64,000 nt of DNA. Origin: Faunimonas pinastri. GTDB lineage: Bacteria; Pseudomonadota; Alphaproteobacteria; Rhizobiales; Afifellaceae. Positions 18,528 to 28,028 of this stretch are shown piece after piece. The DNA lies in NCBI RefSeq assembly GCF_900110915.1, contig NZ_FOFG01000001.1, forward strand, positions 186,001 to 250,000, read 5' to 3'. The translations under genes were made by a program, and so were the position numbers. The notes under the pieces are model-generated. The model was not told where the DNA came from and did not search any database. It worked only from the letters and a program-made list of their open reading frames with translations. Position 1 is the stretch's first letter. Each line of letters begins with the position of its first letter.

Positions 18528-19861
18528 CGGCCGGCTCGCCATGGATCGGCAGCGCGGCGCTCGGCCTCTACGGCATGACGGGCCGGCTGATTCGGCCGGC
18601 GCTTGGCGTTTTCCTGTCGCGCCGCGTCCAGCGCGGCAAGGAGGATGCGAGCCGCATCCATGAGCGTTTCGGCGAGGCGCGGCTCGGCCGCCCGGCCGGG
18701 GCGCTGGTCTGGGTCCATGCCGCCAGCGTGGGCGAAACCAATTCCATCCTGCCGCTGGTCGAACTGCTCTGCGAGCGCGGCCTTTCGGTTCTGCTCACCA
18801 CGGTGACGGTCACCTCGGCCGGAATTGCCGCCCGCCGGCTGCCCTCCGGCGCGGTCCATCAGTTCGTGCCGCTCGACGTGCCATCGGCGGTTATCCCCTT
18901 TCTGAATCATTGGCGGCCGGATCTCGCACTCTTCGCGGAATCCGAACTCTGGCCGACCGCGATGCGCGAACTGCGCCGCCGCCGGGTGCCGCTGGTGCTC
19001 GTCAACGCACGGATGTCTGAACGCTCCTATCGCGGCTGGAAGCGCTTCCAGCCGCTGGCCCGCGCCATGCTGCGGCTCACCGACCGAAGCCTCGCGCAGT
19101 CGACCCGCGACGCTGGCCGGCTGAAGGCGCTCGGCGCGCCGCATGTCCGCACTACGGGCAATCTGAAGTTCGACGTGCCGCCTCCGCCGGTGGACGCGGA
19201 ATCCCTGGCGGCGCTGAGCCGGCAGACTGCGGGGCGGCGGATCCTTTTCGCCGCCAGCACCCATCCCGGCGAGGAAGCGATCCTGGGCGAGATCCATGTC
19301 CGTCTCGCTCCCCGCTTTCCGGGATTGCTGACGGTGATCGCCCCGCGCCATCCCGAACGGGGGCCGGCCTTGGCCGACGAACTCGCCGCGTCCCTCGCGC
19401 CGGATGGAACGGCCTGCGTCCTGCGCTCGCGCGAGCCCGAAATCGTGCGGGGCACCGGCATCTATATCGCCGATACCGTGGGTGAGATGGGGCTCTGGTA
19501 CCGGTTGGCCGATCTCGCCTTCATCGGCGGTTCTCTGGTCCCCCATGGCGGCCAGAACCCTATCGAGGCGGCGAAGCTGGGCGTCGCCATCCTGCATGGA
19601 CCGCACACCGGCAACTTCGTCGATATCTATCGCGAGTTCGACGGATCCGGCGCCTCGCTGCTGATCGACGGCGCGGGCGAACTGGAAAGCCGTGTCGCCG
19701 AGCTTCTCGCCGATGCCGCCCAGCGGGAAGCGCAGGTTTCCAACGCGCGCGCCTGCATCGAAGGCCTGTCGGGCGCGCTGGAGCGAACGGTCGCCGAGCT
19801 TGCGCCCTATCTCGACGATCTCACGCCGGACCCCCGGAAGAACCTTGCCGCGCGCGCCTGA
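18524..19861 (+). CDS. waaA: Kdo transferase
   Basis: WaaA/KdtA of 445 residues adds Kdo from CMP-Kdo to lipid IVA at the inner membrane. The N-terminal catalytic Glu lies in WVHAASVGETNSILPL, ESELWPT follows in the N-domain, and the C-terminal nucleotide-binding lobe carries FIGGSLVPHGGQNPIEAA. The start is TTG, overlapping the upstream stop codon, with AAGGA upstream. The end overlaps lpxK by 17 bp, so these genes are translationally coupled. Confidence 0.95.
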   Translation: MTAGSPWIGSAALGLYGMTGRLIRPALGVFLSRRVQRGKEDASRIHERFGEARLGRPAGALVWVHAASVGETNSILPLVELLCERGLSVLLTTVTVTSAGIAARRLPSGAVHQFVPLDVPSAVIPFLNHWRPDLALFAESELWPTAMRELRRRRVPLVLVNARMSERSYRGWKRFQPLARAMLRLTDRSLAQSTRDAGRLKALGAPHVRTTGNLKFDVPPPPVDAESLAALSRQTAGRRILFAASTHPGEEAILGEIHVRLAPRFPGLLTVIAPRHPERGPALADELAASLAPDGTACVLRSREPEIVRGTGIYIADTVGEMGLWYRLADLAFIGGSLVPHGGQNPIEAAKLGVAILHGPHTGNFVDIYREFDGSGASLLIDGAGELESRVAELLADAAQREAQVSNARACIEGLSGALERTVAELAPYLDDLTPDPRKNLAARA

Positions 19862-20861
19862 CTTCTGGTGGCGGCGGCGCAGCCTGCGCGCGCTGGCCCT
19901 CGCACCCGCGGGCCTCCTCTACGGTCTCGCTTCGGGCCGACGCATGGGCCGGAGCGGGGCCGCTTCACCGCTTCCCGTGGTCTGCATCGGCAACTTCGTG
20001 GCCGGCGGTGGCGGCAAGACGCCGACCGCCATCGAAATTGTCGCGCTGTGCCGCGCCGAGGGGCTGAATCCGGGCTTCCTGACGCGCGGCTATGGCGGGC
20101 GGGAAGCCGGGCCGCTCCTGGTGGATCCGACCCTGCACGGCTTCCGCGAGGTTGGCGACGAGGCGCTGCTGCTCGCCCGTCACGCGCCCACCGTCGTGGC
20201 GCGAAGGCGGAGCGAGGGCGCGCTCCTGCTGGCGGAGATGGGCCTCGATCTCATCGTCATGGATGACGGCTTCCAGAGCCCGTCGCTGGCCAAGGATCTG
20301 TCGCTGGTGGTGGTCGATGCCGCGCGCGGGATCGGCAATGGCCGGGTCATGCCGGCCGGCCCGCTTCGCGCGCCTTTCAGGCTGCAACTCGGCAGGGCCG
20401 ATGCGGTGATCGTCACCGGGCGCGGCGAGGCGGCGATGGATGTCGTGCGGGCTGCTTCCCGCGCCGGACTGCCGGTGCTGCGGGCGGGCGTGGTCACGTC
20501 TGCCCCGGCCGATGCTTTCCGGGGCAAGAACTGCCTGGCCTTTGCCGGCATCGCCGATCCCCGCAAGTTCGAGCGTTCCCTCGCGGAGACGGGAGCGAAC
20601 GTGGAGCGGCTGATCGCCTTTCCCGACCACCACGCCTTTACCAATGGCGACGTGGAGCGGATCCTCTTCGAGGCCGACCGGCGAAAGCTCGTCCCGGTCA
20701 CGACCGAGAAGGATCACGTCAGGCTGGCCAGCCTGGAAGGCGCCGGCGCGGCGCGGCTGAGGGAGATCTGCCGGGTGCTGCCGGTTCGGATGGTCTTCGA
20801 TGACGGCCGACGCATGGTCAGCATGATCGCGGCGGCGCTGGAGCAGCGCCGGCTTCGATAG
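19845..20861 (+). CDS. lpxK: Tetraacyldisaccharide 4'-kinase
   Basis: LpxK of 338 residues phosphorylates the 4' position of the lipid A disaccharide. A short hydrophobic N-terminus (PDFWWRRRSLRALALAPAGL) precedes the P-loop GNFVAGGGGKTPT; IVMDDGFQ and FPDHHAFT are family motifs. I place the start at a TTG with GGAAG five bases upstream, inside the end of waaA, because the longer open frame upstream is only antisense-like composition and not LpxK sequence. Confidence 0.95.
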   Translation: MPRAPDFWWRRRSLRALALAPAGLLYGLASGRRMGRSGAASPLPVVCIGNFVAGGGGKTPTAIEIVALCRAEGLNPGFLTRGYGGREAGPLLVDPTLHGFREVGDEALLLARHAPTVVARRRSEGALLLAEMGLDLIVMDDGFQSPSLAKDLSLVVVDAARGIGNGRVMPAGPLRAPFRLQLGRADAVIVTGRGEAAMDVVRAASRAGLPVLRAGVVTSAPADAFRGKNCLAFAGIADPRKFERSLAETGANVERLIAFPDHHAFTNGDVERILFEADRRKLVPVTTEKDHVRLASLEGAGAARLREICRVLPVRMVFDDGRRMVSMIAAALEQRRLR

Positions 20862-20995
20862 GCGCTCGGGACCAGGGACGCCAAGGAAAGGACGCTCGGG
20901 ATGCAAGCAGGTCCTTCGCGTCCGAGTCTTGAAAACAGGCTGGACGCTTGCGCCGGTCTGAGGCTGGCGCGTGCCGCCCGGCTTAGCCGCCCGGT

Positions 20996-21232
20996 TCAGC
21001 CGGCCTGCTTCGGCGTGCGTCCCATCGCTTCCAGTTCGCGCGTCAGGGATGCCTTGGCATCCACATAGGGCTCCTGCCGGTCAACGCTCCAGTATCGAAG
21101 CTCGGAAAGCGGGATGCGCATCTCCGTCACCGCGCAAATGACGTAGGAGCCCGGCGAAAGGACCTGATAGTCCCCGTCGAGATAGCGGAGGCGAGCCTCG
21201 CCCTGCTGGACGATCCGTTCGTGTCTGTTCAT
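20996..21232 (-). CDS. DUF2093 small protein
   Basis: A 78-residue protein with EARLRYLDGDYQVLSPGSYVICAVT and IPLSELRYWSVDRQEPY, the DUF2093 pattern of alphaproteobacteria. It normally sits beside lpxK, as here, but faces it. No function is established; there is no signal peptide or membrane segment. Confidence 0.88.
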   Translation of the reverse strand: MNRHERIVQQGEARLRYLDGDYQVLSPGSYVICAVTEMRIPLSELRYWSVDRQEPYVDAKASLTRELEAMGRTPKQAG

Positions 21233-21301
21233 GCCCCTATTGTAGGCGAGCCGAGCCGCTTCGCCAACCGTCTCCGAACGGTGAGGAGCGGGTTCCCGTC
21301 C

Positions 21302-23200
21302 TTACGGGTTCGGCTCCAGCTGCCGCTCAGGCTTCTCCGCCGCTGGTTCGGCGGATGGCGAGGCCGGGACCGGCGATCCATCGGCGGGCGGCGTGACCGT
21401 GCCAGCCGGGCGATGGCGCGCGCCGGGTGGCTTGGGGGGCATCAACGGCTCCGGCTGCACGACGACGGGCTTCCAGATCTCGCGGCCGGAGGTGAGATCG
21501 CCGGCGGCCTGCAAGGCCAGCCTCTCCGCGTCCCGCCTGCGCACGTCGGCCAGCGTCGCCTGTACGTCGGCGGGGGCGAAGCCCAGCCCCTTCAGCGTAT
21601 CGGCCCCGAAGGCCAGGGCTGATTCGTAGGTCTCTCTGATCTCGTAGTGCACGCCTCGCCCGACCAGTTCCAGCGTGTGGGCCCGGTCCCAGGAGCGGAC
21701 ATACACCTTGGCGGCCGGAAACTCATCGAGGACAAGGTCGGCGATCTGGTTGGTGATCGCGGGCTGGTCGACGCAGATGCAGATGATGGAAGCCTGCTCG
21801 GCACCGGCCGCGCGCAGCATGTCGAGCCGCGTTCCGTCGCCGAAATAGATGCGGAAACCGAAGCGGGCCGCCTGACGGATGCGCTCGGGATTGGCGTCGA
21901 TGATGGTCGCGTCGAGGCTTCGCGCCAGCAGGATCTGCGACACGATCTGTCCGAAGCGGCCGAAGCCGATCACCAGCACGCTGCCCCCGGCGCCTTCGAA
22001 ATCCTCTTCGATCGTATCCTCCGCCTCGCCCCGGATCAGGAAGCGCCCGAGCCAGACGGACAGCGGCGTCAGCGCCATGGTGACCGTGACGATACCGGCC
22101 ACGAGCGGCGTCTCGGAAGGCCAGAGGGTCCGGGCGGCGGTCGCCGAGGCGAACAGCACGAAGGCGAACTCTCCACCCTGCGGCAGGAGCATGGAGGTGC
22201 GCACGGCATCGTTGTGCGAGGCGCCGAAGAGCCGGTTCAAACCATAGAGCAGGGCGGCCTTGATCACCATGACGGCCGGCACGGCCAGCAGGATGCGCCA
22301 CCAGCTGTGGGCGAGCACGTCTATGTTGATGGACATGCCGACGGCAATGAAGAACAGGCCGAGCAGGATGCCACGAAACGGCTCGATATTGGCTTCCAGC
22401 TCATGCCGGAAGGACGAATCGGCCAGCATGACGCCGGCGAGGAAGGCGCCCATGGCCATGGAGAGGCCGACCTCCTCCATCAGCATGGCCGCGCCGATCA
22501 CCACCAGGAGCGCGGCCGCCGTCATGATCTCGCGGGCGCGGGCGAGCGCGATCAGGCGGAACAGCGGGTTCAGCAGGTAGCGGCCCGCGAGCACGAAGAT
22601 CGCCAGCGCCGCCACGCCCTTCAGCAGCGCGACGCCGCTTGCGGAGGCAAGGCTGGTGCCGGTCATGGGCGACAGGATCGGCACGATCGCCAGAAGCGGC
22701 ACGACGGCCAGGTCCTGCGCCAGCAGGATCGCCACGGACTTTTCACCGTAGGGCGTGGCGATCTCGTTGTTGTCCTGCAGGATCTGCATGGCAAAGGCCG
22801 TGGACGACATGGCCAGCCCGAAGCCGATGATGATCGCCGGCTGGATTGCCCAGCCCACGGCCCAGAAGACCGCCGTCAGCACCGTTCCGGTGAGGGCGAC
22901 CTGCGCCAGGCCCAGCCCGAAGATGTCGGCGCGCATGGCCCAGAGCCGCGCCGGCTTCAGTTCCAGACCGACGATGAAGAGAAAGAAGACGACGCCCAGC
23001 TCCGACACGTCGAAGATCGCGCTGGAATCGGTGATGATTTGCGCCACCGGCCCGATCGCGACGCCGGCGGCGAGATAGCCGAGCACGGAGCCGAGGCCCA
23101 GCCGCTTGAAGATCGGCACGGCGATCACCGCGGCAATCAGCAGGATCAGCGGCTCGGTGAACAGTCCCGGTCCGCTCGTGATCGCTGAAGCCCCCGACAT
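21302..23200 (-). CDS. CPA2 monovalent cation:proton antiporter, KefB/KefC type
   Basis: A 632-residue membrane protein with about twelve or thirteen transmembrane helices in residues 10-390, followed by a cytoplasmic TrkA-N/RCK domain whose Rossmann motif is VLVIGFGRFGQIVSQIL (about 415-430). This architecture is that of glutathione-gated K+ efflux and related K+(Na+)/H+ antiporters. The C-terminal 90 residues are a Pro/Ala-rich extension. No KefF/KefG ancillary gene is adjacent, so regulation may differ from E. coli. A GC-rich hairpin lies in its leader (23225-23243). Confidence 0.88.
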   Translation of the reverse strand: MSGASAITSGPGLFTEPLILLIAAVIAVPIFKRLGLGSVLGYLAAGVAIGPVAQIITDSSAIFDVSELGVVFFLFIVGLELKPARLWAMRADIFGLGLAQVALTGTVLTAVFWAVGWAIQPAIIIGFGLAMSSTAFAMQILQDNNEIATPYGEKSVAILLAQDLAVVPLLAIVPILSPMTGTSLASASGVALLKGVAALAIFVLAGRYLLNPLFRLIALARAREIMTAAALLVVIGAAMLMEEVGLSMAMGAFLAGVMLADSSFRHELEANIEPFRGILLGLFFIAVGMSINIDVLAHSWWRILLAVPAVMVIKAALLYGLNRLFGASHNDAVRTSMLLPQGGEFAFVLFASATAARTLWPSETPLVAGIVTVTMALTPLSVWLGRFLIRGEAEDTIEEDFEGAGGSVLVIGFGRFGQIVSQILLARSLDATIIDANPERIRQAARFGFRIYFGDGTRLDMLRAAGAEQASIICICVDQPAITNQIADLVLDEFPAAKVYVRSWDRAHTLELVGRGVHYEIRETYESALAFGADTLKGLGFAPADVQATLADVRRRDAERLALQAAGDLTSGREIWKPVVVQPEPLMPPKPPGARHRPAGTVTPPADGSPVPASPSAEPAAEKPERQLEPNP

Positions 23201-23224
23201 GGATACGCTCGCTTCCCTGTGTGT

Positions 23225-23243
23225 CGCCCCCGCCTAAAGGGGG
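23225..23243 (-). other. Hairpin in the antiporter leader
   Basis: A perfect 6 bp stem (GCCCCC and GGGGGC) with a seven-base loop lies about 25-43 bp before the antiporter start codon on the transcribed strand. It may affect translation or end upstream transcripts, but no T-run follows. Confidence 0.35.
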
Positions 23244-23331
23244 CACGAACTGGGCGCGGGCATGGCAGAGCGGTACGCCGACTAAAAAATCCGGCGTGAT
23301 CGTCCGTTCCCGTTCCCGTGCTCGGCGAGGC

Positions 23332-23823
23332 TCAGGGGAGGGCGTCGTAGCCTTCGCCGAAGCCCTTCAGCGAGATCGGGATGCCGATCCCTTCTTCCGG
23401 GGTCTGGAAGATGATGAAGGTCGCCTGCTTGCCGTTGCGCAGCTGGTTGATGAGGTTGTCGTCGAGAATCACCTCGGCGACGCAGCCGTTCGGCAGGCAG
23501 CGCACAAAGCCGGCCGAGCCCACGTCCTTGTCATCGATATGGAGACCCAGCCCGCGCGGCAGAAGGACGCCGAGCGGCGCCAGCACGCGCAGGATGCGGG
23601 TCTGCTGGTCGGCCGTCTTGAGCACGATTACCGTCAGTCCGACATTCTGGCGGTCTTCCGCCGTGACGAACTGCATGATGACGCATTGCTCCTTCTGCGC
23701 GCCCGGCGGGGTGTCGCAGCGCAGTTCCCAGTCGCCATGCGTGGAACGCACCGCTCCCTGCGAATAGGCGAGGCTTGGCGCCAGTCCGGCGATCAGGGCG
23801 AGAACACAAAACAAAGCGCGCAA
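23332..23823 (-). CDS. IalB family secreted protein
   Basis: A 163-residue exported protein with a signal peptide (ALFCVLALIAGLAPSLAYSQG, cleavage near residue 21) and the domain pattern of invasion-associated locus B proteins: STHGDWELRCDTPPG near the N-terminus, conserved Cys residues (RCD, EQCVIM, VRCLPNGCVAEV) that can form disulfides, and a C-terminal beta-rich half. Named for Bartonella IalB, the family is widespread in non-pathogenic Hyphomicrobiales and often sits next to coxB, as here. Its periplasmic role is unknown. Confidence 0.87.
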   Translation of the reverse strand: MRALFCVLALIAGLAPSLAYSQGAVRSTHGDWELRCDTPPGAQKEQCVIMQFVTAEDRQNVGLTVIVLKTADQQTRILRVLAPLGVLLPRGLGLHIDDKDVGSAGFVRCLPNGCVAEVILDDNLINQLRNGKQATFIIFQTPEEGIGIPISLKGFGEGYDALP

Positions 23824-24125
23824 TAAATGGCCTCCGGCGACGGCAGACTGTCCGCGCGGCCGGTTTTTCCGAAAAGCGCTTTCCGGCGGCAGGCGGGTCG
23901 TCGAGAACCGGTAACAGACCCTCCCGTCGTGTCAAGAAAGTGGCAGGTACGATGCTGGACGCTGCCATGTTCCGCGTGCAATTATGCCGCATAAATACAC
24001 AGTTCGCGCGCGTTGCGCCCTCCAGCTCTCTGTGGTTACTCGACAAGACGGGGAACAAGCGGGTAACCGCGGCCAGAGAAGAAGAGTGGACCCGTGCGGC
24101 TCTGAAATGACGGGGGGCGTCCGCG
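23824..24125. other. Divergent IalB-coxB intergenic region
   Basis: This is the only gap of about 300 bp. On the minus strand a consensus TTGACA (23930-23935) could be the -35 element of the IalB gene, though no good -10 follows. An AT-rich patch around 23978-24000 may hold the coxB promoter. No small gene or RNA was recognised. Confidence 0.4.
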
Positions 24126-25058
24126 ATGCGGGAAAGCCGTTTCATGGCGAAGTGGACGACGGGGTCTATTCTTTTTGCTGCCGGGTCGGTGCTGCCGCGC
24201 CTGGCTCACGCGGCCGACGTCAAGACCGGGCCCTATGCCTGGGAGACGCATTTCCAGCCCGCGGCCACCAAGGTGATGGCCGATATCACGTGGTTCGGCT
24301 GGTACACGCTGTCGATCATGACCGCGGTCGTGCTCTTCGTGACGCTGCTCATCGCCTACGTGGTCTGGCGTTTCCGCGAGCGCGCCAACCCGGTGCCGTC
24401 GCGCGTTTCGCACAACACGCTGATCGAGGTGCTGTGGACGATCATCCCGGTGCTGATCCTTCTGGCGATCGCGATTCCCTCGTTCCGCCTGCTCTATGCG
24501 GAATACGATCCGACCAAGCTCTACGCGGACTACAATCCGCAGACGACCAAGTTCCTGACCGTCAAGGCGACGGGCTCGCAATGGTACTGGAGCTATTCCT
24601 ACGCCACCGATCAGGACAGCAAGGACAACGGGGTCGTCGACGCGGTGAATTTCGATTCGCTGCTGGTGCCTGATAGCGAGCTGAAGACCGATCAGCTTCG
24701 CAACCTCTCTGTGGATAACGCGATGGTCGTGCCGGTCGGCACCTTCGTGCGGCTGCAGGTGACGGGCGCGGACGTGATCCACTCCTTCGCCATGCCGCCC
24801 TTCGGCGTGAAGGTCGACGCCGTGCCCGGCCGCCTCAACGAGACGTATTTCCGCGCGGAGCGGGAGGGCGTCTTCTACGGCCAGTGCTCCGAGCTTTGCG
24901 GCAAGGACCACGCCTTCATGCCGATCGTGGTGCAGGTGGTCTCGCAGGATCAGTTCCGCCATTGGGCGGGGCAGGCGGCAACGGATCTCCCCGGTGCCAA
25001 CAAGACGCTCGCCGAGGCGGTTCACGGCGGCAGCAACGAAAAGGTTGCCGTCCGTTGA
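24126..25058 (+). CDS. ctaC: Cytochrome c oxidase subunit II
   Basis: CoxB/CtaC of 310 residues receives electrons from cytochrome c in the aa3 oxidase. A signal peptide (to about residue 30, RLAHAAD) precedes two transmembrane helices (about 55-80 and 97-118) and a periplasmic cupredoxin domain. The CuA site is GQCSELCGKDHAFMP (about 252-266), with the other His ligand in DVIHSFAMPPFGVK and the aromatic electron-entry region GSQWYWSYSY. The start could also be a Met six codons further in. Confidence 0.96.
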   Translation: MRESRFMAKWTTGSILFAAGSVLPRLAHAADVKTGPYAWETHFQPAATKVMADITWFGWYTLSIMTAVVLFVTLLIAYVVWRFRERANPVPSRVSHNTLIEVLWTIIPVLILLAIAIPSFRLLYAEYDPTKLYADYNPQTTKFLTVKATGSQWYWSYSYATDQDSKDNGVVDAVNFDSLLVPDSELKTDQLRNLSVDNAMVVPVGTFVRLQVTGADVIHSFAMPPFGVKVDAVPGRLNETYFRAEREGVFYGQCSELCGKDHAFMPIVVQVVSQDQFRHWAGQAATDLPGANKTLAEAVHGGSNEKVAVR

Positions 25059-25091
25059 CGGCTGAGCATTGAGGCGAGGGAGCTGATCGCA

Positions 25092-26738
25092 ATGGCCAAC
25101 GCATTGGCACACGACTCACACGCCCATCCGACGGGCTGGAAGCGATACGTCTACTCCACCAACCACAAGGATATCGGCGTCATGTACCTGGTGTTCGCGA
25201 TCATCGCGGGCATCATCGGCGCGGCGCTCTCCGTGGTCATGCGCATGGAGCTGCAGGAGCCTGGGATCCAGATCTTCCACGGCCTGGCGCAGATGGTCTA
25301 CGGCGTCGATGCCGGGGCGGCGCTGGATGCCGGCAAGCAGATGTACAACACCTTCACCACGGCGCACGGCCTGGTGATGATCTTCTTCGTGGTCATGCCG
25401 GCGCTGATCGGCGGCTATGCCAATTACTTCATCCCGATCATGATCGGCGCGCCCGACATGGCGTTCCCGCGGCTGAACAACATCTCGTTCTGGCTGCTGC
25501 CGGTCGCCTTCCTGCTGCTGATCATGTCGCTCTTCGTGGAAGGCCCTTCCGGCCTGTACGGCACCGGCGGCGGCTGGACCATGTATCCGCCGTTCTCCAC
25601 GACCGGCAATCCGGGCCCGGCGATGGACTTCGCGATCCTGGCGATCCACATCGCCGGCGCTTCCTCGATCCTCGGCGCGATCAACTTCATCACGACGATC
25701 TTCAACATGCGCGCGCCCGGCATGACCATGCACAAGATGCCGCTCTTCGCGTGGTCGGTGCTGGTGACGGCGTTCCTTCTGCTCCTGTCGCTGCCGGTGC
25801 TGGCCGGCGCGATCACGATGCTGCTCACGGACCGCAACTTCGGCACGACCTTCTTCGATCCGGCAGGCGGCGGCGATCCGATCCTGTTCCAGCACCTGTT
25901 CTGGTTCTTCGGTCACCCCGAGGTGTACATCCTGATCCTGCCGGGCTTCGGCATCATCAGCCACATCATCTCGACCTTCTCGCGCAAGCCCGTGTTCGGC
26001 TATCTCGGCATGGCCTATGCCATGGTGGCGATCGGCGTCGTCGGCTTCGTGGTGTGGGCGCACCATATGTACACGACCGGCATCGACGTCGACACGCAGG
26101 CCTATTTCGTCTTCGCCACGATGGTGATCGCGGTGCCGACGGGCGTTAAGGTCTTCTCCTGGATCGCGACGATGTGGGGCGGGTCGATCTCGTTCCGCAC
26201 GCCGATGTTGTGGGCGATCGGCTTCATCTTCCTGTTCACGGTCGGCGGCGTCACCGGCGTGCAGCTCGCCAATGCCGGTCTGGACCGGTCGATGCAGGAC
26301 ACCTACTTCGTGGTGGCGCACTTCCACTACGTGCTGTCGCTCGGCGCCATCTTCGCGATCTTCGCCGGATGGTACTACTGGTTCCCGAAGATCTCGGGGT
26401 ACATGTACAACGAACTGGTCGGCAAGGTGCATTTCTGGGTGATGTTCGTGGGCGTGAACCTCGTGTTCTTCCCGCAGCATTTCCTCGGCGTCGCCGGCAT
26501 GCCGCGCCGTTACATCGACTATCCCGACGCCTTCGCCGGCTGGAACTTCGTGTCCTCCATCGGCTCCTACATCTCCGCGGTCAGCGTCCTGATCTTCCTC
26601 TACGGGGTGATCGAGGCCTTCCAGAAGAAGCGGGTCGCCGGCGACAATCCGTGGGGCGAGGGCGCGACCACGCTGGAATGGCAGCTGCCGTCCCCGCCGC
26701 CCTTCCATCAGTGGGAAGAGCTGCCCCGCATCCGCTAG
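25092..26738 (+). CDS. ctaD: Cytochrome c oxidase subunit I
   Basis: CoxA/CtaD of 548 residues with twelve transmembrane helices is the catalytic subunit of the proton-pumping aa3 oxidase. Visible ligands are the haem a His in [12 protein letters not shown], the CuB His and cross-linked Tyr in [13 protein letters not shown], the CuB His pair in WAHHMYTTG, and the haem a3 and haem a His in [12 protein letters not shown]. The GHPEVY Glu places it with A1-type oxidases. It is followed by two strong hairpins before ctaB. Confidence 0.98.
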   Translation: MANALAHDSHAHPTGWKRYVYSTNHKDIGVMYLVFAIIAGIIGAALSVVMRMELQEPGIQIFHGLAQMVYGVDAGAALDAGKQMYNTFTTAHGLVMIFFVVMPALIGGYANYFIPIMIGAPDMAFPRLNNISFWLLPVAFLLLIMSLFVEGPSGLYGTGGGWTMYPPFSTTGNPGPAMDFAILAIHIAGASSILGAINFITTIFNMRAPGMTMHKMPLFAWSVLVTAFLLLLSLPVLAGAITMLLTDRNFGTTFFDPAGGGDPILFQHLFWFFGHPEVYILILPGFGIISHIISTFSRKPVFGYLGMAYAMVAIGVVGFVVWAHHMYTTGIDVDTQAYFVFATMVIAVPTGVKVFSWIATMWGGSISFRTPMLWAIGFIFLFTVGGVTGVQLANAGLDRSMQDTYFVVAHFHYVLSLGAIFAIFAGWYYWFPKISGYMYNELVGKVHFWVMFVGVNLVFFPQHFLGVAGMPRRYIDYPDAFAGWNFVSSIGSYISAVSVLIFLYGVIEAFQKKRVAGDNPWGEGATTLEWQLPSPPPFHQWEELPRIR

Positions 26739-26802
26739 AGCGGCTCACCGGCCTGCGACCTCAACGGGGGCTGCAAATGGCTCGGCGACCGGGTAGAAGG
26801 TG

Positions 26803-26824
26803 CCGGCGGACGAGGGTCCGCCGG
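26803..26824 (+). other. Intercistronic hairpin 1 after ctaD
   Basis: A perfect 9 bp GC-rich stem (CCGGCGGAC and GTCCGCCGG) closes a GAGG tetraloop. No T-run follows, so it is more likely a 3'-end stabiliser or processing barrier than a terminator. Confidence 0.6.
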
Positions 26825-26852
26825 ATTGCCCCTTTGGGACAGACGGGATCGG

Positions 26853-26875
26853 GGCAACCGGACGAACCGGTTGCC
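26853..26875 (+). other. Intercistronic hairpin 2 before ctaB
   Basis: A perfect 9 bp stem (GGCAACCGG and CCGGTTGCC) with an ACGAA loop lies 29 bp after the first hairpin and about 45 bp before the ctaB start. Again there is no terminator-like T-run. Confidence 0.6.
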
Positions 26876-26920
26876 GCTCGCGCTTCTGGCGCCGCAGACA
26901 GAGAAGGATGGGCCGGCTGA

Positions 26921-27844
26921 ATGACCGATGCCAGGCTTGAACTGACGGATGAGCAATGGGGCGGCGCGGAGGTCGGCGATTATATCGCCCTTCTGAAGCC
27001 GCGCGTGATGTCGCTCGTCATCTTCACGGCGCTGGTCGGAATGATGGTCGCGCCGGGCGGCCTCCATCCGGTGCTGGCCGTCGTCTCGCTGCTCTGCATC
27101 TCCGTCGGGGCCGGCGCGTCGGGCGCGCTCAACATGTGGTATGACGCCGATATCGACGCGGTGATGAAGCGTACCGCGGGGCGTCCGATTCCCTCCGGTC
27201 GCATCCTGCCCTCCGAGGCGCTGACCTTCGGCCTGATCCTGTCCGTCTTTTCCGTGCTGGTGCTCGGCGTTGCCGTGAACTGGCTGGCGGCCGGGCTGCT
27301 CGCCTTCACCATCTTTTTCTATGCTGTGGTCTACACGGTCTGGCTGAAGCGCTGGACGGCGCAGAACATCGTCATCGGCGGCGCGGCCGGCGCGCTGCCT
27401 CCGGTGGTCGGCTGGGCCTGCGTCACGGGCGGCCTCAGCTACGAGCCGCTGGTGCTCTTCGCCATCATCTTCACCTGGACGCCCCCGCATTTCTGGGCGC
27501 TCGCCCTTTTCGCCTCCAAGGACTACGCCAAGGCCGGCATTCCGATGATGCCGAACGTGGCGGGAGACGCTTCCACGCGCCGGCAGATCCTGGCCTATTC
27601 CGTGCTGCTCGCCGGCGTCGGCCTGCTGCCCTGGGTGCTCGGCTTCGGCGGTCTGGCCTATGGCGTGATCGCCGCGCTGCTCGGCGCGGAGTTCATCCGC
27701 CGCGCGGTCGTGCTGCTACGACAGGGGGATGCCGACAATTACCGGGCGGCCAAGAAACTCTTCGGCTTCTCCATCGTCTATCTCTTCACCCTTTTCGCCG
27801 TGCTGCTGGTCCAGGCAGGCCTGTCGGCTGTCCTCGGAGCCTGA
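26921..27844 (+). CDS. ctaB: Protohaem IX farnesyltransferase (haem o synthase)
   Basis: A 307-residue UbiA-family membrane enzyme that farnesylates haem b to haem o, the precursor of haem a for the oxidase encoded around it. The Asp-rich motif region is [19 protein letters not shown], and the second conserved loop is [20 protein letters not shown]. About eight or nine hydrophobic helices are present. The next gene, coxF, starts three bases after its stop. Confidence 0.95.
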   Translation: MTDARLELTDEQWGGAEVGDYIALLKPRVMSLVIFTALVGMMVAPGGLHPVLAVVSLLCISVGAGASGALNMWYDADIDAVMKRTAGRPIPSGRILPSEALTFGLILSVFSVLVLGVAVNWLAAGLLAFTIFFYAVVYTVWLKRWTAQNIVIGGAAGALPPVVGWACVTGGLSYEPLVLFAIIFTWTPPHFWALALFASKDYAKAGIPMMPNVAGDASTRRQILAYSVLLAGVGLLPWVLGFGGLAYGVIAALLGAEFIRRAVVLLRQGDADNYRAAKKLFGFSIVYLFTLFAVLLVQAGLSAVLGA

Positions 27845-27847
27845 CGG

Positions 27848-28015
27848 GTGCGCGGACCCGAACTGGTCAAGCTTTCGCCTCAGCAGGAGCGTGCGCGCCG
27901 CCGCCGATCCGTGGCAATGGGTCTCGCGCTCGGCGCTCTGGTCATTCTGTTCTTTATCATTACACTCGTTCGTCTCGGCGGGGCCGGCGTCACGCCTCCC
28001 AGCCACCTGATGTGA
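27848..28015 (+). CDS. coxF: CoxF small membrane protein
   Basis: A 55-residue protein starting with GTG three bases after ctaB and ending 13 bases before ctaG. The N-terminus RGPELVKLSPQQERARRRR is positively charged and is followed by one transmembrane helix (about residues 22-43, VAMGLALGALVILFFIITLV). This sequence pattern and position match CoxF, a small membrane protein found in alphaproteobacterial aa3 oxidase clusters. Its exact assembly role is not settled. Confidence 0.85.
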   Translation: MRGPELVKLSPQQERARRRRSVAMGLALGALVILFFIITLVRLGGAGVTPPSHLM

Positions 28016-28028
28016 CGGAAGGCCAGCC

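Noticed and set aside
18434-19606. Open frame antisense to waaA
   Set aside because: No recognisable domain; the plus strand shows clear WaaA motifs and start and stop overlaps with its neighbours.
23265-23310. tRNA gene or small RNA near the antiporter leader
   Set aside because: The hairpin around 23277 has its A-run in the loop and there is no cloverleaf, CCA end or T-arm pattern.
24053-24067. SOS box upstream of coxB
   Set aside because: GAAC-N7-TAAC has one mismatch in a core half-site, and a cytochrome oxidase gene is not an expected LexA target. Only the site at 57212-57226 matches exactly.
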